NCBI GenBank assembly: GCA_964471595.1
Contig: CAYYGN010000008.1
Coordinates: 28,764 to 92,763, forward strand
Length of the DNA stretch: 64,000 nucleotides
DNA from: JAGNXB01 sp964471595
Lineage (GTDB): Bacteria > Bacteroidota > Bacteroidia > Chitinophagales > Saprospiraceae
Reading direction: 5' to 3'
The notes beneath the pieces are model-generated. The model was not told the DNA's origin. It did not search any database and was given only the letters and a program-made list of their open reading frames with translations. The position numbers and the translations under genes are program-made. Shown piece after piece: positions 35,999-45,059 of this stretch (position 1 is the first letter of the stretch; the number at the start of each line of letters is the position of its first letter).

Positions 35999-37026
35999 CC
36001 TTTCCGACGCCACCCCGGTATCAGTATGTCAGCTTTTGGCTGTCCATGCCCGTGATCAGCGGGTTTCTTTGTTACATCCTTTATGACGATCGCATATTCT
36101 GGGATTGGCGGATATGGCTATTTGCCTTCCCTTTACTGCATTTGCTGGGGTACGCTTCATGGCGCCTCCACTATATGTACAGTCATTATATCCATGTCAG
36201 GTATCCCTCGTTGAGCGAGACGCGGAAGCGGGTGTTTTTGACGATTCCCATCAATTTGATCGTCATGACGCCGTCCATCCTGGTTATTTTTTTTATATTT
36301 CATGGATTGGGCATATTGGGATATTCCATCCAGCAGGAGGATTTGTGGTATGGATATTTGGTGGGGCTTGGGGTCAATATTGTTTTCGAGTCGTTGTGGG
36401 AAGTCATCTACATCATTGAAAAATTCAAGGAAGCCGCCGCTGAAAAGGAGATGATCGAGCAAATGCAGTTGAGGCAGGAATTTGACCGTTTGAAGGAGAA
36501 GGTCAACCCGCATTTTCTCTTCAACAGTTTCAATACGCTCTCGTCCCTTATTTATGAGGATAAGGAAAAGGCAGTATTGTTTTTGAATGAACTGAGTAAA
36601 GTATACCGTTACTTGTTGAGAAATAACGAAAGCGGGTTAAGTACGCTCGGGCAGGAAGTGCCCTTCATCATGTCTTATGCCAGGTTGCTGACCACGAGAT
36701 ACGGAGACGGATTTCGATTGATCTTGGACATAGATCAGGCCTTCATGGATAGGGAATTGCCCACGTTGAGTCTGCAACTCCTGGTCGAGAACGCGGTCAA
36801 GCATAATGTCGTTGACCGGGAAGATCCTCTGGAGATCCATATCAAGACCTGCCCTGACGGTTATCTCGAGATCAGCAACAAACTCAGGCTCAAGCTGCGG
36901 GCAGTGATAGATTCAACGGGAGTGGGGCTCTCCAATATTCGGGAGAAGTACAAGTTGTTGCGCAGGACAGATGTGGTGGTTGAACAAACGGAACAACAAT
37001 TTCTGGTCAGAATTCCCCTGCTATGA
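35995..37026 (+). CDS. LytS-type sensor histidine kinase
   Basis: A 343-residue kinase of the same build as its neighbour: four TM helices (about residues 8-140), coiled coil, KEKVNPHFLFNSFNTLSSLIYED with acceptor histidine, intact N box LLVENAVKHNVVDRED and intact glycine lid STGVGLSNIREKYKLL. It should autophosphorylate and pass the phosphate to the LytTR regulator encoded 120 bases downstream. The membrane domain has no known ligand-binding fold. It overlaps the upstream kinase by 4 bases and a 44-codon frame downstream by 4 bases. Confidence 0.93.
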   Translation: MTFPTPPRYQYVSFWLSMPVISGFLCYILYDDRIFWDWRIWLFAFPLLHLLGYASWRLHYMYSHYIHVRYPSLSETRKRVFLTIPINLIVMTPSILVIFFIFHGLGILGYSIQQEDLWYGYLVGLGVNIVFESLWEVIYIIEKFKEAAAEKEMIEQMQLRQEFDRLKEKVNPHFLFNSFNTLSSLIYEDKEKAVLFLNELSKVYRYLLRNNESGLSTLGQEVPFIMSYARLLTTRYGDGFRLILDIDQAFMDRELPTLSLQLLVENAVKHNVVDREDPLEIHIKTCPDGYLEISNKLRLKLRAVIDSTGVGLSNIREKYKLLRRTDVVVEQTEQQFLVRIPLL

Positions 37027-37157
37027 GCCCTTCGACGGTACAATTGATCTCCTCCCGATACCGTTTGATCCTGCCATTCTGCCGGTTCAACACATCCGGA
37101 TTGGTCAATTTTCAGGAAGGCACCAATTTTACCCATGTGATTCATCATGACATCTGA
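37023..37157 (+). CDS. 44-residue ORF between kinase and regulator, possible LytTR remnant
   Basis: The ATG overlaps the kinase stop (ATGA, 37023-37026) and the TGA lies 11 bases inside the response-regulator gene, so it fills the gap exactly. The peptide has RYRLILPFC and SGLVNFQEGTNFTHVIHHD, which by eye resembles the first strands of a LytTR DNA-binding domain (strand, loop, NYTxxxL-type strand). It may be a truncated LytTR relic, a translational coupler or a real small protein. It has no signal or TM segment. Confidence 0.4.
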   Translation: MSPSTVQLISSRYRLILPFCRFNTSGLVNFQEGTNFTHVIHHDI

Positions 37158-37947
37158 AAACAGTAAAGCCATGAATATCCTGATTGTGGAAGACGAAGAA
37201 CTCGCCATCCGGAAGCTGCAGAAGACGTTGCAATCCATTGACATGGATACCATTGTGGTCGGTACAGCCGGCAGTATCAGGGACTCCGTCGAATGGTTGA
37301 AGCTACATCCGACGCCCGACCTGATTCTCATGGATATTGAGCTGGCAGACGGGCAGAGTTTCGAGATCTTCAATCAGATCAGGGTTGCGGCCCCTGTTAT
37401 TTTCACCACCAGTTATGACGAGTACGCCCTGAAGGCCTTCAAGGTCAATAGTGTCGATTATCTGCTCAAACCGATCCAGAAAGATGAACTGGAAGCAGCG
37501 CTGCTGAAATTCAAGACGCTGCGTCAGTCCGGACCCGATCCTTTGGCGTTGCAGCCCGGCATTCAGCATCTGGTGCAAGAGTTGAAGCACGCCATGGGGC
37601 ACAAGGAATATCGAAAGAGGTTTCTGGTCAAGCAGGGACAAAGACTGGTATCCGTGGAGTTGAAGGACATCGCTTATTTCTTCAGTGATGACAAGCTGAA
37701 TTTCTTCAAGACGTTTGACGACAAGAAATTCATTGTCGATTACACCCTGGATGAGATCGAAGAGATGGTTCCGCCATCGGATTTTTTTCGGATCAGTCGC
37801 GGATTTCTCGTATCGACCAAAAGTATTGATGCCATACACGACTATTTCGGCAACCGGCTCAAGCTCTATTTGAAGCCCTCCATTGACAAGGAATCCCTCG
37901 TAAGCAGGGAGAAAGTGTCCCATTTCAAGCAATGGTTGGGAAAATAA
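37147..37947 (+). CDS. LytTR-family response regulator
   Basis: A 266-residue regulator. The receiver domain (residues 9-125) has the acidic pair in ILIVEDEELA, phospho-acceptor Asp in DLILMDIELADGQ, TTSYDEYA and LKPIQKDEL with the conserved lysine. A linker leads to the LytTR domain (about 155-265): RFLVKQGQRLVSVELKDIAYFFSDDKLNFF, RISRGFLVSTKSIDAIHDYF. It binds direct-repeat promoters in characterised relatives. The natural partner is the intact LytS-type kinase upstream. The ATG at 37147 or at 37171 (MNILIVED) could be used. Confidence 0.93.
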   Translation: MTSENSKAMNILIVEDEELAIRKLQKTLQSIDMDTIVVGTAGSIRDSVEWLKLHPTPDLILMDIELADGQSFEIFNQIRVAAPVIFTTSYDEYALKAFKVNSVDYLLKPIQKDELEAALLKFKTLRQSGPDPLALQPGIQHLVQELKHAMGHKEYRKRFLVKQGQRLVSVELKDIAYFFSDDKLNFFKTFDDKKFIVDYTLDEIEEMVPPSDFFRISRGFLVSTKSIDAIHDYFGNRLKLYLKPSIDKESLVSREKVSHFKQWLGK

Positions 37948-38186
37948 TACTCCTTGCTCAAGCAGGATCAGGGTATATTTCCCCCAATGGATTTTACTTG
38001 TTGACATGATCAGTGAGTAGGCAGGCATGTGTCATGAACCATGATGCTGCATCCTGGTGTGGTCATCCATGCCGTTTAATTTCCGAAAAGCAGGGACATT
38101 CCGACAGTTCATTGGCCATAATCAGCAATTCATCGGATTTTGTTTGCAGGCACCTGATCGTGTCCTCAATTTTGACCTGTTAAACC

Positions 38187-40808
38187 ATGGAAATCATGAC
38201 ATCGACACAGGAATTGGCACCCGGGAATTCCATTCTGACCCCGGATCAACGGCTGAGGGTTTTCATCAGTTCCACCATCCAGGAATTGTCTGCGGAGCGA
38301 ATGGCGGTCAAGCAAGCCATTCAACAGATCCAATTGACCCCGATATTGTTTGAACTCGGGGCCCGTACGCATGCGCCCCGCAATTTGTACCGGCAATATC
38401 TGGCCCAGAGTCACATTTTTGTAGGCATTTACTGGAACCGTTACGGTTGGGTGGCGCCGGAAGAGGAAATTTCCGGTTTGGAAGATGAGTACAACCGGTC
38501 GGAGGGTATGCCCAAGTTGATCTATATCAAGGAGACGGATGGACAACGGGATCCCCGGCTTATGGAGCTTCTGGACAGAATCCAGAAGGACGACCGGGTT
38601 TCCTACAAGCATTTCCGCAACAGCAAGGAATTGAGTCAACTAGTCATGAGTGATCTGGCCGTGTTGTTGACCGAAAGGTTCAATATGACGCTTCAGCACA
38701 ACATTGCTGAGTCGGGGTTCTCTTCCTACCATTCCATTCCGGCCAAGGCCAATTCCATTGTCGGACGTGATCGCGAGATAGCCGAATTGATGCAAATGTT
38801 GATGGACAAGGATATCCGGTTGATCACCCTGACGGGTCCGGGAGGGATCGGAAAAACCCGTCTGGCAGTGGAAATCGGACAGCGCATTCAGCATCATTTC
38901 CCGCATGGCGTGGCGTTTGTCCCTCTCGCCCCTGTGAGGGAGGCTTCCCAGGTAGCAGAAACGATAGCACACCATTTGGGTATGAAAGTTTCGGGGGCGA
39001 ATGTCTTTGAGAGTCTGAAAATTTTCCTGAGCAACAAACGCTTTTTGTTGATTCTCGACAATTTCGAACAGGTCATCCAGGCGGCACCGTCCATTGATGA
39101 GTTGCTGGTGGCCTCTCCGGGTCTTGAGATATTGGTGACTTCCAGAGAGCGATTGAGTTTGTCCAGTGAACAAGTTTACAGAGTATCGCCATTGAAGCAC
39201 ACGCCCGACAGGGAGGATAGCGAACCGGCATTGCCGTCAGCCGTTCAGTTGTTTGTGCAAAGGGCCAAAGCCGTCCAACCTTCCTTCGGCATCCATGCAG
39301 AAAACCGGGAAATCATACTGGCCATATGTCGCCGACTGGAGGGATTGCCCCTTGCCATCGAATTGGCCGCCAGTCAAATCAATCTCTTTTCACCGGCCAT
39401 ACTGCTCCAGCGACTTGGGCAAAGTCTGGATGTCCTGAAAACCAAATATCGGGATATCCCCGAACGTCAAAGGACCCTAAGAAATACCATTGCCTGGAGT
39501 TATGACCTTCTCAATGCCTCGGAACAGGAAATGCTCCTCCAGATCAGCGTGTTCCCCTCCGGCGTCTTCCTGAACAGCCTGGAAGCCATTCCCCTTTCTA
39601 CCGGTGAAGATCCCTATTTTATTCTCGGATCCCTTTTGGACAAAAGTCTTCTGCACAGAGAAGAAGAGACGGTATTACCCCGATTCCAGATGTTGGAGAG
39701 TGTAAGGGAGTTTGCCATTTCGAAATTGAAGGAGGAGAACAAACGGGACGAAATGCTTCAGCGGCAGGCGGACTACTATGCGGAAGCATTAGGGCAAATC
39801 AAATTGCACCGGAGCACCTCGGATCAGGCGGAACTTTTGAAGTGCCTGGAGAAAGAACATGCCAACATCCGGCAATCCCTGGATTTTCTCATGCACAAAG
39901 AGGATTTGCAAAAGGTGACGGTCATATCCTGGAATCTCTGGTTGTTCTGGTGGGTAAATGCGCATACCCTGGAGGGCTATACCTGGCTGAAGCGAGCATG
40001 GATTTTGCATCGTGAGACGGAGAACAAACTGGATGATTACACTTTTTCACTCCTGGCCGCGCATACGGGAATAATGGCATTTCTGCAACGTGACATGGTC
40101 ACATTTCAGGAGACGTTGGGCGGCCATTTGGCATTGATCCTGGCCCAGGATGATGATGAATTGGTAGCAACGGCAACCCTCATTACCGGGGTGGTTCAAA
40201 CGATCATTCAGGAATATGCGTCGGCAGACCAAATGCTGAAGGTGAGTCTTGAGCGGTTTCGCAAGATTGACCTGCCCACCGGAATCAGTCTGGCACTGAG
40301 CGCGCTGGGGCGGAATGCCATTTACAACGGCCACCAAACCTCGTTGGCGAAGGCGTATTACAAGGAGAGCATGGCCATTGCCCGAAAGGACAAGGATGAG
40401 ATTTCCTTCATCATCACCCTGGCCGGATTTGCGTTGTGCGAAGTCATGGAACAGCATGCCAATGCCAAGAATTATTTGCGGGAGAGTTTGTTGCTCAGCC
40501 AAAGTCTCCATTTTTATGAAGCGATAGCTTGGTCATTGGAAATTTGGTCATTGGTTTCGATCAACGAAAACAGACCGGAGCATGCCATTATTCTCATGAG
40601 CGGGGCTGACCACCTGCGCATGACCACAGAGTTACCTGTCTGGGATGATTTGCAGATACTTATCCAGCAAGCCAGGGATCGGGTACGGCAGCAGATGGAC
40701 GCCGGGGCTTTTGAGAAATGCTGGCAGGAAGGGGCTGCTATGAATCTCGAAGAAATGATTCAATACGCCCTGGCAGAACCGGCTGATTCCGAACGCTTGG
40801 CAGCTTGA
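38187..40808 (+). CDS. DUF4062-STAND (NB-ARC-like) ATPase with helical C-terminus
   Basis: An 873-residue soluble protein built like an NLR. Residues about 22-165 are a DUF4062 domain (LRVFISSTIQELSAERMAV, HIFVGIYWNRYGW), a family related to TIR-like effector or adaptor folds. Residues about 190-440 are a STAND/NB-ARC ATPase: IVGRDREI entry, Walker A GPGGIGKT (217-224), Walker B RFLLILDNFE (D291), sensor LVTSRERL and GLPLAIELAA. A winged-helix part (RTLRNTIAWSYDLLNASEQEML) follows, then about 330 residues of TPR-like helices. STAND proteins oligomerise when the C-terminal sensor is triggered. It lies 239 bases after the LytTR regulator on the same strand. No SD precedes the ATG; residue 4 is an alternative start. 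Confidence 0.88.
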   Translation: MEIMTSTQELAPGNSILTPDQRLRVFISSTIQELSAERMAVKQAIQQIQLTPILFELGARTHAPRNLYRQYLAQSHIFVGIYWNRYGWVAPEEEISGLEDEYNRSEGMPKLIYIKETDGQRDPRLMELLDRIQKDDRVSYKHFRNSKELSQLVMSDLAVLLTERFNMTLQHNIAESGFSSYHSIPAKANSIVGRDREIAELMQMLMDKDIRLITLTGPGGIGKTRLAVEIGQRIQHHFPHGVAFVPLAPVREASQVAETIAHHLGMKVSGANVFESLKIFLSNKRFLLILDNFEQVIQAAPSIDELLVASPGLEILVTSRERLSLSSEQVYRVSPLKHTPDREDSEPALPSAVQLFVQRAKAVQPSFGIHAENREIILAICRRLEGLPLAIELAASQINLFSPAILLQRLGQSLDVLKTKYRDIPERQRTLRNTIAWSYDLLNASEQEMLLQISVFPSGVFLNSLEAIPLSTGEDPYFILGSLLDKSLLHREEETVLPRFQMLESVREFAISKLKEENKRDEMLQRQADYYAEALGQIKLHRSTSDQAELLKCLEKEHANIRQSLDFLMHKEDLQKVTVISWNLWLFWWVNAHTLEGYTWLKRAWILHRETENKLDDYTFSLLAAHTGIMAFLQRDMVTFQETLGGHLALILAQDDDELVATATLITGVVQTIIQEYASADQMLKVSLERFRKIDLPTGISLALSALGRNAIYNGHQTSLAKAYYKESMAIARKDKDEISFIITLAGFALCEVMEQHANAKNYLRESLLLSQSLHFYEAIAWSLEIWSLVSINENRPEHAIILMSGADHLRMTTELPVWDDLQILIQQARDRVRQQMDAGAFEKCWQEGAAMNLEEMIQYALAEPADSERLAA

Positions 40809-41144
40809 TCGCCAAAGCATGATCAAGAAAGGGATAGGGCGGGGGTGGTTCTTTCCCGCGCGGGTCAGGAAGTAAGATTGGCTTGTTGGTCATTTTCTCT
40901 CGGGATCCTCAATGCGTAGCCTGATCGAGGCGCCAGCCGCATCGGAATGGGGCGGGTTCCGGGCCGTCAGGGACGATGGCATGGAGCGGCTTGCTGAGGG
41001 TAATGGCCGCCATGCATGTCACGCTCATCCGGGATCTGGTCACACGGCTGGTCGTTATTCCTGGTTTGCCTAACTTGGCAAGGAATCCGGAAGCATGCGT
41101 GCCGACGGACCTGTTTTTTCCCATCGAAATGAACCATCAGGATC
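40809..41144. other. Intergenic region without a supported gene
   Basis: About 336 bases between the STAND gene and the BNR-repeat gene. A 71-codon minus-strand frame (40909-41124) is open but shows no recognisable domain or start signal. I see no hairpin with a T-run and no tRNA. Confidence 0.5.
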
Positions 41145-43682
41145 ATGCGACTATGGCTACTGTGTGCTGCCTGGCTTTTGTTGCCTGTTGTACACCACGG
41201 ACAACCCGCTCAATTTTTCTCACGCGGCATTGGAGGCGGAGGGGCCCTGTTCAGCCCTGCCATTCATCCCGGCCAGCCGGATGAGGTCTATATCGCCAGT
41301 GATTTGGGTGGTTTGTATTATACCCACAATGGCGGTTTGCAGTATGATGTCGTCCATTTTACGGAAGCGCAAACCAACGGCTTTTCAAAGGTATGTCATA
41401 CGGTTGTACCCGGTTTGAAGTATGCTTTGCTGTACAGCGCGGACAATTTCGTGTTGCAGCCGGCCCGAAGTATCGACAACGGGTTGACCTGGGAATTCCT
41501 GGACGGAGACATTTTTCCTTTTGAAGGCAAGTGGTTTGTTTATGCGGATTACGAGATGCCCGACAGAGTGATCTGGACGGACTATTCCCGTATCTTCTTT
41601 TCGGCAGACGGGGGTCAGACGGCTGTTCCGGTGTGGACGGCTCTGGATAATGGTGCCGGTATCCTTCTCAGTGGAGTTTATTGGCAGGGAGACCAAATTT
41701 ATTTGGGCACCAACGACGGCATACTGGTTTCTGACGATGGAGGCCAGTCCTTCCAGTTGGCGGATTATTCCGGAATCCCGGACGGCGAAGTCATTATTGG
41801 TTTCGGGGGGGGCAGCGATAGCCAACTGACACGATTTTTTGCGCTGACGGGAGATGAAAACAGCGTTTGGGTGTCCAATCTCGGCTTCAATTACTGGGCC
41901 TTGATCCGGGGGGTTTATCGCATGGATAATCAATCCGGTATCTGGACGCCGGCCATGAACGGGATCGATGTTTCCGAGGACTTTGTGTGCTATCTGGACA
42001 TGGCCCGCAACGATCCCCATACGTGTTACCTGGCGGGAAGTGACGATACCGAAAGAGCCAATGTCATCAAGACCTCGGATGGGGGTCAATCATGGGAAAA
42101 AGTGTTTCACTATCATAATAATGCCAACATATACACCGGTTATTCCGGTCATCAAGGGGATCTGAGTTGGTACTGGGGCGGGAACGCTTTGGGATTTACC
42201 GTCAATGCCCTGAACAGTAATGACGCGCTTTTTACCGATTACGGTTTTATCCACCGCACCAAAGACGGGGGTGATACCTGGCACCAGGTCTATCTGGACC
42301 CTGTGGATGAAAATCCGCCAGGCATGCCCACCCCTCAGAAGAAATATTACCGTGGAGTGGGTATGGAACAAACAACGGTGTGGCACATGGAGTGGTTTGA
42401 CAAGGACCATTTGTTCGGATGTTTTACGGATATCCGTGGAGTGCGCTCCAAGGATGGCGGTCAAAAATGGAGTTTTGATTACCAGGGCCATGCCCACAAT
42501 ACCATGTACCGGATCGCGCGTCATCCTGTCGCCAATTTGTGGTTTGGTGCCACTTCATCCGTCCATGATATTTATCAGACCACTTATGTGACCGACAATC
42601 GACTATTTCCATCATTCCGGGACGGACATGTATTGTGGTCGGATGACCTGGGGAGCACCTGGCAGGTGATGCGCGATTTTGATCATCCGGTGATCTGGGT
42701 CGCGACCAATTTGTACCACCCTGATCAGCTCTATGTCAGCGTACTTGCTCCTGATGATGCCATCGGGGGTCTCTGGCGTGCGGACGGTATTTCCCAGCCC
42801 GCCACGGCTACCTGGACCAAATTGCCCAATCCTCCGGCCAACAAGGGCCGTATTTTCAATGTACATGCCCTGGATGACGGGACACTGGTGACCACCTGGT
42901 CGGCCCGCAAGCACAACACCGCCAGTGTATTCAGCGATTCCAGCGGTGTCTTTGTAAGTACGGATGGAGGGATGACCTGGGACGACCGATCCCGTCCGGA
43001 AATGCGATTCTGGACCAAGGACCTGGTCCTGGATCCTTCTGATCCCTCGCAATCGACCTGGTATGTCGGTGTGTGGAGTGGCTGGGGAGGGCCTGCCAAT
43101 GACCTGGGTCGTTTGTGGCGGACGGTGGATCGCGGCATCAACTGGCAACCCATCACCGGACCCCAGCAATTTCACCGGGTGAGTTCCGTAAGCTTTGACC
43201 CCATGGATGCGGAGACGATGTATCTCACCACTGAAGCTGAGGGCTTGTGGGTAACGCATGACAAAAGCGCCAGCCAACCTTCCTGGACCCTGGTCGAAAG
43301 TTATCCTTTCGGTCATCCGGAACGTGTTTTTTTCAATCCTTATGATCCACAGGAAATGTGGGTGGCCAGTTTCGGCAACGGCATGCGTGTCGGTCGAACG
43401 GGTACGGTCTCCACGGCACCTGAAAAACCGGTTGGCCAATGGCTTCATGTTTGGCCCCGGCCCGGGGAAGGGACTGTCCAGGTCCGGTTTGAGGCGACAG
43501 GGCTTGTCCATCATACTTTGTATGACGCAACAGGTCGCATTGTTTTCACTGCCCACAGAGAGGGAGGTGATGCCTTCGTAACGCTCCCTGCCATCCCGGC
43601 AGGCTGGTATTTGTGGGAGGCGCGAACCCTAGACGGGCAACGCGCCGTGGCTCCATTGATTTGGATGAACGCCGGAAATTAA
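41145..43682 (+). CDS. Secreted BNR/sortilin-like beta-propeller protein with T9SS tail
   Basis: An 845-residue exported protein: signal peptide MRLWLLCAAWLLLPVVHHGQ, then repeated BNR/Asp-box motifs (SDDGGQSF, TSDGGQSWEKV, TKDGGDTWHQV, SKDGGQKWSF, STDGGMTWDDR, TVDRGINWQPI) spread over residues about 60-740, which predict one or two beta-propellers as in sortilin/VPS10 or GH74-like proteins. The last 80 residues (WLHVWPRPGEGTVQVRF, LYDATGRIVFTA, LPAIPAGWYLWEA) fit a divergent T9SS sorting domain. Probable role: cell-surface or released binding protein or hydrolase; no catalytic residues could be assigned. A 130-bp stretch of it recurs as a decayed fragment at 48.55 kb. Confidence 0.88.
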   Translation: MRLWLLCAAWLLLPVVHHGQPAQFFSRGIGGGGALFSPAIHPGQPDEVYIASDLGGLYYTHNGGLQYDVVHFTEAQTNGFSKVCHTVVPGLKYALLYSADNFVLQPARSIDNGLTWEFLDGDIFPFEGKWFVYADYEMPDRVIWTDYSRIFFSADGGQTAVPVWTALDNGAGILLSGVYWQGDQIYLGTNDGILVSDDGGQSFQLADYSGIPDGEVIIGFGGGSDSQLTRFFALTGDENSVWVSNLGFNYWALIRGVYRMDNQSGIWTPAMNGIDVSEDFVCYLDMARNDPHTCYLAGSDDTERANVIKTSDGGQSWEKVFHYHNNANIYTGYSGHQGDLSWYWGGNALGFTVNALNSNDALFTDYGFIHRTKDGGDTWHQVYLDPVDENPPGMPTPQKKYYRGVGMEQTTVWHMEWFDKDHLFGCFTDIRGVRSKDGGQKWSFDYQGHAHNTMYRIARHPVANLWFGATSSVHDIYQTTYVTDNRLFPSFRDGHVLWSDDLGSTWQVMRDFDHPVIWVATNLYHPDQLYVSVLAPDDAIGGLWRADGISQPATATWTKLPNPPANKGRIFNVHALDDGTLVTTWSARKHNTASVFSDSSGVFVSTDGGMTWDDRSRPEMRFWTKDLVLDPSDPSQSTWYVGVWSGWGGPANDLGRLWRTVDRGINWQPITGPQQFHRVSSVSFDPMDAETMYLTTEAEGLWVTHDKSASQPSWTLVESYPFGHPERVFFNPYDPQEMWVASFGNGMRVGRTGTVSTAPEKPVGQWLHVWPRPGEGTVQVRFEATGLVHHTLYDATGRIVFTAHREGGDAFVTLPAIPAGWYLWEARTLDGQRAVAPLIWMNAGN

Positions 43683-44167
43683 TGGGGCAATTATGTTGGT
43701 AAAGATGAATTAAATTTAGATTATTAAGGAAATTCAGGAGGAAATTGCTAATGACTCGCATGCATTTGGAGTTGAATTAGCATGGTCTGTTGAAACCATT
43801 ATAGGATTTTCTGTCTTCAAATAATGACGGTAGGAATTGGTTAAAGGCGTTGCCAGGATAAGGGATCCCGTTTTTCTGGGATGAAGACGCGGAAATGGAT
43901 GGTTATTGTGATCCACGTCAACAGGAAAAAGGAATATTCTGGTGCCGTGAACCCTATTGGCTGCATATTGTTTACGTTGCAGCAGGCACACCTTTCTGTG
44001 CTTCCATCAGCCGTTGGCATTCATTCATTCCGACGCGGATATTCAGGATTAGCTGAATATCAGGATCAGGTGTGTGGGTCTGTCAGATTTTCATGACATT
44101 GAATCACTGTCATTGAACATTTGCCGGCCTGAAACGCTATATCAAGACAGATTGTCCATCAAATTCC
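43683..44167. other. AT-richer intergenic region upstream of the arginine cluster
   Basis: About 485 bases. Short frames on both strands (43734-43991 minus, 43881-44096 plus) have no family resemblance. The stretch contains a perfect 9-bp inverted repeat (listed separately) and a pair of CATTGAA direct repeats around 44096-44118 ahead of argB. The promoter of the arginine cluster is presumably here, but no clean TAnnTTTG box was identified. Confidence 0.5.
44038..44061. promoter_or_regulatory. Perfect inverted repeat ahead of argB, candidate operator
   Basis: GATATTCAG (44038-44046) and CTGAATATC (44053-44061) are perfect complements with a 6-base spacer. It lies about 107 bases before the argB start. 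The dyad with TTCAG/CTGAA arms recalls dimeric repressor sites such as ARG boxes, but no T-run follows, so a terminator is unlikely. Confidence 0.4.
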
Positions 44168-45052
44168 TTGGTTATTTCAGCATCAGAAGTCTATTCGATC
44201 GATAAATCCCAGGCGCGTCCAGCAAGGAGTGACAAAGCTCCCATTCTATTTAAATACGGCGGAAATGCAATGACGGATTCGGACCTGCAGATGCAGGTAC
44301 TGGACCGAATATGTCGATTGACTCGGAAAGGTCGTCAGATCGTCATCGTGCACGGAGGCGGACCGTTTATCAATGAAGCTTTTGAACAACACGGTATTAC
44401 CAGCACCTTTATTGATGGACATCGTGTCACCTCACCGGAAGCGTATGCGTTGGTAGAACATACCCTCAAGGAACGGGTCAATACCCGACTCGTAAATCTG
44501 ATCAATCAACTCGGATTCAAGGCCATTGGCCTGTCGGGTCAGGATGGACCTATTGCCACTGCCACCCCCCGCAAGCATGATATCATGGAAGGCGGTCGGC
44601 GCATCAGGGCCAATCTCGGTCAGGTCGGGGATGTGGGCAAGGTGGATGCCGGGCCATTATGGCGATTTTTGAAGGACGGATTTATTCCGGTAGTCACGTG
44701 TGTGGCGGATGGTCCTGATGGGCGTGGATACAACATCAATGGCGACATGTTTGCCGGTCACCTGGCCGGGGCATTGGGTGCGAGCCATTTTGTCATTCTG
44801 ACAGATGTGGATGGACTCTATCGGGACATTCGGAAGCCGGAGTCCCTGATTCGACAATTGACGCCTGGCCAGCTTGTTCAACTTCGTGCAGATGGCATCA
44901 TTGCCGGAGGCATGATTCCCAAGCTTGAGGCTTGTACCATTGCTCTGGAGAAAGGAGCCGGGTCTGCCGTGATTCTCAATGGCACAAAGCCGGAATCCAT
45001 TTCCAACTTTTTTAAGGGGAAAGACGAAGGCACGCTACTATCTGCCCATTAA
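44168..45052 (+). CDS. argB: Acetylglutamate kinase
   Basis: A 294-residue amino-acid kinase that phosphorylates N-acetylglutamate in arginine synthesis. Motifs: ILFKYGGNAM (nucleotide-binding lysine), IVIVHGGGPFINEAF (GGG substrate loop), GLSGQDGPIATA, YNINGDMFAGHLAGAL (N-acetylglutamate site) and GGMIPKLEACTIAL. No ATG exists before the catalytic KYGGNA, so a TTG at 44168 is taken as start; this leaves about 25 residues ahead of the usual N-terminus. It is the first gene of an argB-argD-argC-argJ unit and the argD ATG follows its stop by 7 bases. Confidence 0.95.
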   Translation: MVISASEVYSIDKSQARPARSDKAPILFKYGGNAMTDSDLQMQVLDRICRLTRKGRQIVIVHGGGPFINEAFEQHGITSTFIDGHRVTSPEAYALVEHTLKERVNTRLVNLINQLGFKAIGLSGQDGPIATATPRKHDIMEGGRRIRANLGQVGDVGKVDAGPLWRFLKDGFIPVVTCVADGPDGRGYNINGDMFAGHLAGALGASHFVILTDVDGLYRDIRKPESLIRQLTPGQLVQLRADGIIAGGMIPKLEACTIALEKGAGSAVILNGTKPESISNFFKGKDEGTLLSAH

Positions 45053-45059
45053 CGCGTAT

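Noticed and set aside
40909..41124. 71-codon minus-strand frame between the STAND and BNR genes
   Set aside because: No recognisable motif and no start context; it may be chance in a short gene-free gap.
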